7,722 nt of DNA. It comes from an uncultured Bacilli bacterium. Its GTDB lineage: Bacteria; Bacillota_I; Bacilli_A; RF39; UBA660. The stretch's first letter is position 1; every line of letters begins with the position of its first letter. Of this stretch, positions 5,647 through 7,722 are shown one piece after another. Below the pieces are notes generated by a model that saw only the letters and a program-made list of their open reading frames with translations, was not told the origin of the DNA and did no database searches. The position numbers and the translations under genes are program-made. The stretch lies in the NCBI GenBank assembly GCA_934096275.1, contig CAKOLK010000017.1, forward strand, positions 1-7,722. The letters are read 5' to 3'.

Positions 5647-5675
5647 ATAGTACAATATTTTTTAGTGTTTTTCAA
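5647..5675 (-). promoter_or_regulatory. Candidate sigma-A promoter of the surface-protein gene
   Basis: On the minus strand TTGAAA (5670-5675) is separated by 17 bases from TACTAT (5647-5652). The -35 matches five of six consensus bases and the -10 four of six. It lies about 25 bases before the start codon, with AAAGGAG between. An 8-bp inverted repeat (5660-5667 and 5685-5692) flanks the -35. Confidence 0.5.
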
Positions 5676-5688
5676 CATTTTTTGCACT

Positions 5689-5702
5689 AAAACATATGTT
5701 TT
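5689..5702. repeat. 14-bp perfect palindrome between divergent promoters
   Basis: AAAACATATGTTTT is a perfect dyad ending two bases before the RNase J -35 element and beginning 13 bases beyond the -35 of the divergent surface gene. It is a plausible regulator site, although A/T-rich palindromes also arise by chance. Confidence 0.35.
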
Positions 5703-5704
5703 TG

Positions 5705-5733
5705 TAGACAAAAAATATTTTTTATAGTATAAT
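5705..5733 (+). promoter_or_regulatory. Sigma-A promoter of the RNase J gene
   Basis: TAGACA (5705-5710, five of six consensus bases), a 17-base spacer and a perfect TATAAT (5728-5733) form a strong vegetative promoter. Transcription should start near 5740, leaving a leader of about 45 bases. A TTTTTGT/ACAAAAA dyad (5699-5705 and 5708-5714) overlaps the -35. Confidence 0.8.
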
Positions 5734-5785
5734 CTTTATTGGTTGATTCTTATATTTTAAAATTAATGAAAGGAGATTATAAATT

Positions 5786-7459
5786 ATGTTTAAACCCGAT
5801 AAGACTTATGTCTTTGCATTAGGTGGTTTAGGAGAAGTTGGAAAAAATATGTATTGTTTTATGCAAAATGATGAGATTATCATTGTTGATGCTGGGGTTA
5901 TTTTTCCTGATAGTGAATTAAGAGGAATTGATTATGTTTTACCTGATTTTGATTTTTTAAAGAAAAATGAAAAAAAAATTAAAACTTTAATAATAACTCA
6001 TGGACATGAAGACCATATTGGTGCTATTCCATTTTTATTACAAAATATACATATTCCTACTATATTTGCTCCTAATCAAGCCTATGCACTTATAAAAAAG
6101 AAATTAGAAGATAGAAATATTCAATATAAAGGATTAAGACCATATAAAAGTGATGATAAGTTAAAATATAAAAACTTTGAAGTTTCATTTTTTAGAACAA
6201 CCCACTCTGTTCCAGATTCACATGGTATAGTTATTAAAACACCTAATGGAACAATAGTAGAAACCGGAGACTTTAAGTTTGATTTAACTCCAATCGGACC
6301 TATATGTGATCTTGCTAAAATTGCTCAAATAGGTACTGAAGGCGTAACTTTATTAATGACTGAAAGTACCAATGTTTTAGATGAAGGATTCTCTTTATCT
6401 GAATCAAAAGTTGATGAAGCTTTAAATGAAGTATTCTCAAAACACCAAGATAATAGATTAATTATTGCTACTTTTGCATCAAATATATATAGACTTAAAC
6501 ACATCATTGAAACATGCAAAAAGTTTGATAGAAAGATTTGCATTTTCGGAAGAAGTATGGAAAACAATATCAATATATCAATCGAAGGTGGATATATTGA
6601 TGCTAAAAATATGATTGTTACCCCAGAAGTTGCTAACTCAATGGCTCCTGGTAAAGTTGCACTTCTTTGTACTGGTACTCAAGGAGAACCACTAGCAGCA
6701 CTTTCTCGTATTGCAGATGGTATTCATAAACAAATTAAGCTAATGACAAATGATATAGTAATATTTTCAAGTTCTGCTATTCCAGGTAATGCTAATGCAA
6801 TTGCTAATACTATAAATAATTTATATTTAAAAGGTGTTAAAGTATATACTACATCAAATGACAGTGAAATACATGCTTCTGGACATGGTATGACTGATGA
6901 GTTAAAACTTATGATTAGACTTACTAATCCAAAATATGTAATGCCTATTCATGGAGAATATAGAATGTTAAAAAGACATGCACAACTTGCTACAGAATGT
7001 GATGTTTCAAAAGAAAATACTTTTGTACTTGACAATGGTGATGTTTTAGAAATGGATAAAGGTCATATTAGTAAAGTTGGAAGTTTTGATGTTTTAGAAA
7101 CATATGTAGATGGTAATAGAATTGGTGATATTTCTACTGCAGTATTAAATGATAGAAAAAATATGGCTAATGATGGTATTTTAGTAGTTATTGCAAATAT
7201 AAATATGGAAGCTAAATTAATATTATCTAAACCAATGGTTACTACTAGAGGTTTTATATTAATTAATGAAAATGAAGAATTAATAAAACAAATCGAAAAG
7301 ATATCTGAAAATACTATTACTACTCTATTTAAAAATAAAAAAACTACATTTAATGATATTAAATTAGAACTTACTAAAACATTAACACAATTCATAAAAG
7401 AATCAACAGGTAGAAAACCAATTGTGTTAACTGTTTTACTTAATTCAAAAAAGAAATAA
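5786..7459 (+). CDS. rnjA: Ribonuclease J (J1-type)
   Basis: The 557-residue metallo-beta-lactamase/beta-CASP enzyme acts in the cytoplasm in mRNA decay and rRNA processing, with 5'-3' exonuclease and endonuclease activity known for the family. Motif 2 is THGHEDHIG (His72, His74, Asp76, His77). Further ligands are His140 in TTHS, Asp162 in TGDFK and His389 in PIHGEYRM, and the beta-CASP HASGHG is at 363-368. All metal ligands are intact, so this is the active J1 type rather than the degenerate J2 (which has HGHADAIG). Length equals B. subtilis RNase J1 (about 555). The usual SDSTN reads TESTN at 192-196, a conservative change. The C-terminal domain ends in GRKPIVLTVLL, as in J1. ATG 5786 follows GAAAGGAG at 5768-5775. 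The gene appears to be a single cistron with its own promoter and terminator. Confidence 0.96.
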   Translation: MFKPDKTYVFALGGLGEVGKNMYCFMQNDEIIIVDAGVIFPDSELRGIDYVLPDFDFLKKNEKKIKTLIITHGHEDHIGAIPFLLQNIHIPTIFAPNQAYALIKKKLEDRNIQYKGLRPYKSDDKLKYKNFEVSFFRTTHSVPDSHGIVIKTPNGTIVETGDFKFDLTPIGPICDLAKIAQIGTEGVTLLMTESTNVLDEGFSLSESKVDEALNEVFSKHQDNRLIIATFASNIYRLKHIIETCKKFDRKICIFGRSMENNINISIEGGYIDAKNMIVTPEVANSMAPGKVALLCTGTQGEPLAALSRIADGIHKQIKLMTNDIVIFSSSAIPGNANAIANTINNLYLKGVKVYTTSNDSEIHASGHGMTDELKLMIRLTNPKYVMPIHGEYRMLKRHAQLATECDVSKENTFVLDNGDVLEMDKGHISKVGSFDVLETYVDGNRIGDISTAVLNDRKNMANDGILVVIANINMEAKLILSKPMVTTRGFILINENEELIKQIEKISENTITTLFKNKKTTFNDIKLELTKTLTQFIKESTGRKPIVLTVLLNSKKK

Positions 7460-7490
7460 GTTTTATTTATACTTATTTCTTTTTATTCTG
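7448..7490 (+). terminator. Rho-independent terminator of the RNase J gene
   Basis: A perfect 14-bp stem (7448-7461 with 7471-7484) with a 9-base loop ends in a T run. The TAA stop (7457-7459) is within the left arm. Confidence 0.8.
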
Positions 7491-7496
7491 GTTTTA

Positions 7497-7513
7497 ATGA
7501 GTTTTAAACTCAT
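7497..7513. repeat. 17-bp palindrome downstream of the RNase J gene
   Basis: ATGAGTTTTAAACTCAT is a perfect dyad around T7505. The GTTTTAAAC core is shared with the palindrome at 3206-3218, with the flanking bases changed symmetrically (GTG/CAC against GAG/CTC). No T tract follows, so a terminator is less likely than a protein-binding site or small hairpin. Confidence 0.4.
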
Positions 7514-7722
7514 AATTAACATCTAGTTATATAATTATTATTTTTATTAGTCAATTATCATGTACCATTTTTAAAATATATTATTTATTACAACACAAAA
7601 GTATATAAAACATTAATAAAAAAAGCACTTTTACAAGTACTTTAATGGTTGTATAATTTTTAGTGTGTGTAATGTGTAAAGCATTATATGCACTTTTTTA
7701 TAAAATAAAAGACATATAAACT
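7514..7722. other. AT-rich intergenic tail without a recognisable gene
   Basis: No open frame with a ribosome binding site and no RNA gene is seen. The only structured part is the hairpin at 7618-7644. A TATAAT at 7652-7657 with a poor -35 might belong to a gene beyond the right edge. Confidence 0.6.
7616..7644 (-). terminator. Possible terminator of a minus-strand gene beyond the right edge
   Basis: On the minus strand the hairpin AAAGTACTT/AAGTGCTTT (7635-7643 with 7622-7630, loop GTAA, one G:U pair) is followed by a T run. On the plus strand the stem has a C:A mismatch and a weaker tail. It suggests a convergent neighbour to the right, whose coding end is not identifiable here. Confidence 0.4.

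Noticed and set aside
6325..6573. Minus-strand 82-residue open frame inside the RNase J gene
   Set aside because: It is a shadow of the conserved coding frame and has no translation signals.
7063..7395. Minus-strand 110-residue hydrophobic open frame inside the RNase J gene
   Set aside because: Hydrophobicity is an artefact of reading AT-rich coding DNA antisense. The sense frame is a conserved enzyme.
7497..7526. Nine-residue open frame starting at ATG 7497
   Set aside because: It is very short, lies on a palindrome and has no ribosome binding site.
1..7722. CRISPR array, tRNA, rRNA or riboswitch
   Set aside because: No regularly spaced repeats, tRNA-like cloverleaf, rRNA segments or recognisable riboswitch core were seen in the intergenic regions.

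Overview
The window is a 7.7 kb, very AT-rich chromosomal segment of a low-GC Firmicute, most likely a Bacilli or Mollicutes-related gut-type lineage. This assignment is an inference from base composition and gene content. Genes are compact, with GGAGG/GGTGAT-type ribosome binding sites. TGG encodes Trp and TGA is used as a stop, so the Mycoplasma code is not in use. Spore-coat proteins of the CotY/CotZ/ExsY family and two perfect Spo0A boxes indicate an endospore former, or a recent descendant of one.

Layout, left to right. Positions 1-126 hold a terminator for a plus-strand gene lying off the left edge. Next comes an M29-family metallo-aminopeptidase on the minus strand, divergent from a small Tyr/Pro-rich hydrophobic protein (1282-1527) that may be a coat component. 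That small gene converges on an orphan membrane histidine kinase (1550-2761, minus), and one 14-bp hairpin covers both stop codons. Upstream of the kinase on the same strand is a membrane-anchored, EIIB-like PTS domain whose phospho-cysteine position is His. Between these two genes lie two TGTCGAA boxes spaced 10 bp apart.

Divergent from the EIIB-like gene are two tandem Cys-rich CotY/CotZ-like genes (3275-3679 and 3693-4100). They end at a hairpin shared with a convergent minus-strand gene (4199-5623). That gene encodes a secreted or anchored protein with a SipW/TasA-like N-terminus and a C-terminal domain resembling DUF6273/C-type-lectin-like proteins. The last part of this gene is about 54% GC, rich in NNC codons, and followed by a GC-rich hairpin. 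It looks like the variable repeat of a diversity-generating retroelement acting in trans, because no reverse transcriptase or template repeat is in the window. RNase J (5786-7459, plus) follows with a clear sigma-A promoter and a terminator. The last about 240 bases hold no gene.

Functionally, kinase, Spo0A boxes, possible mother-cell sigma -10 elements and coat proteins suggest a small sporulation neighbourhood in 1.2-4.1 kb. The aminopeptidase and RNase J are housekeeping genes. The SipW/DUF6273-like protein is a surface accessory gene and the best candidate for an unusual system.
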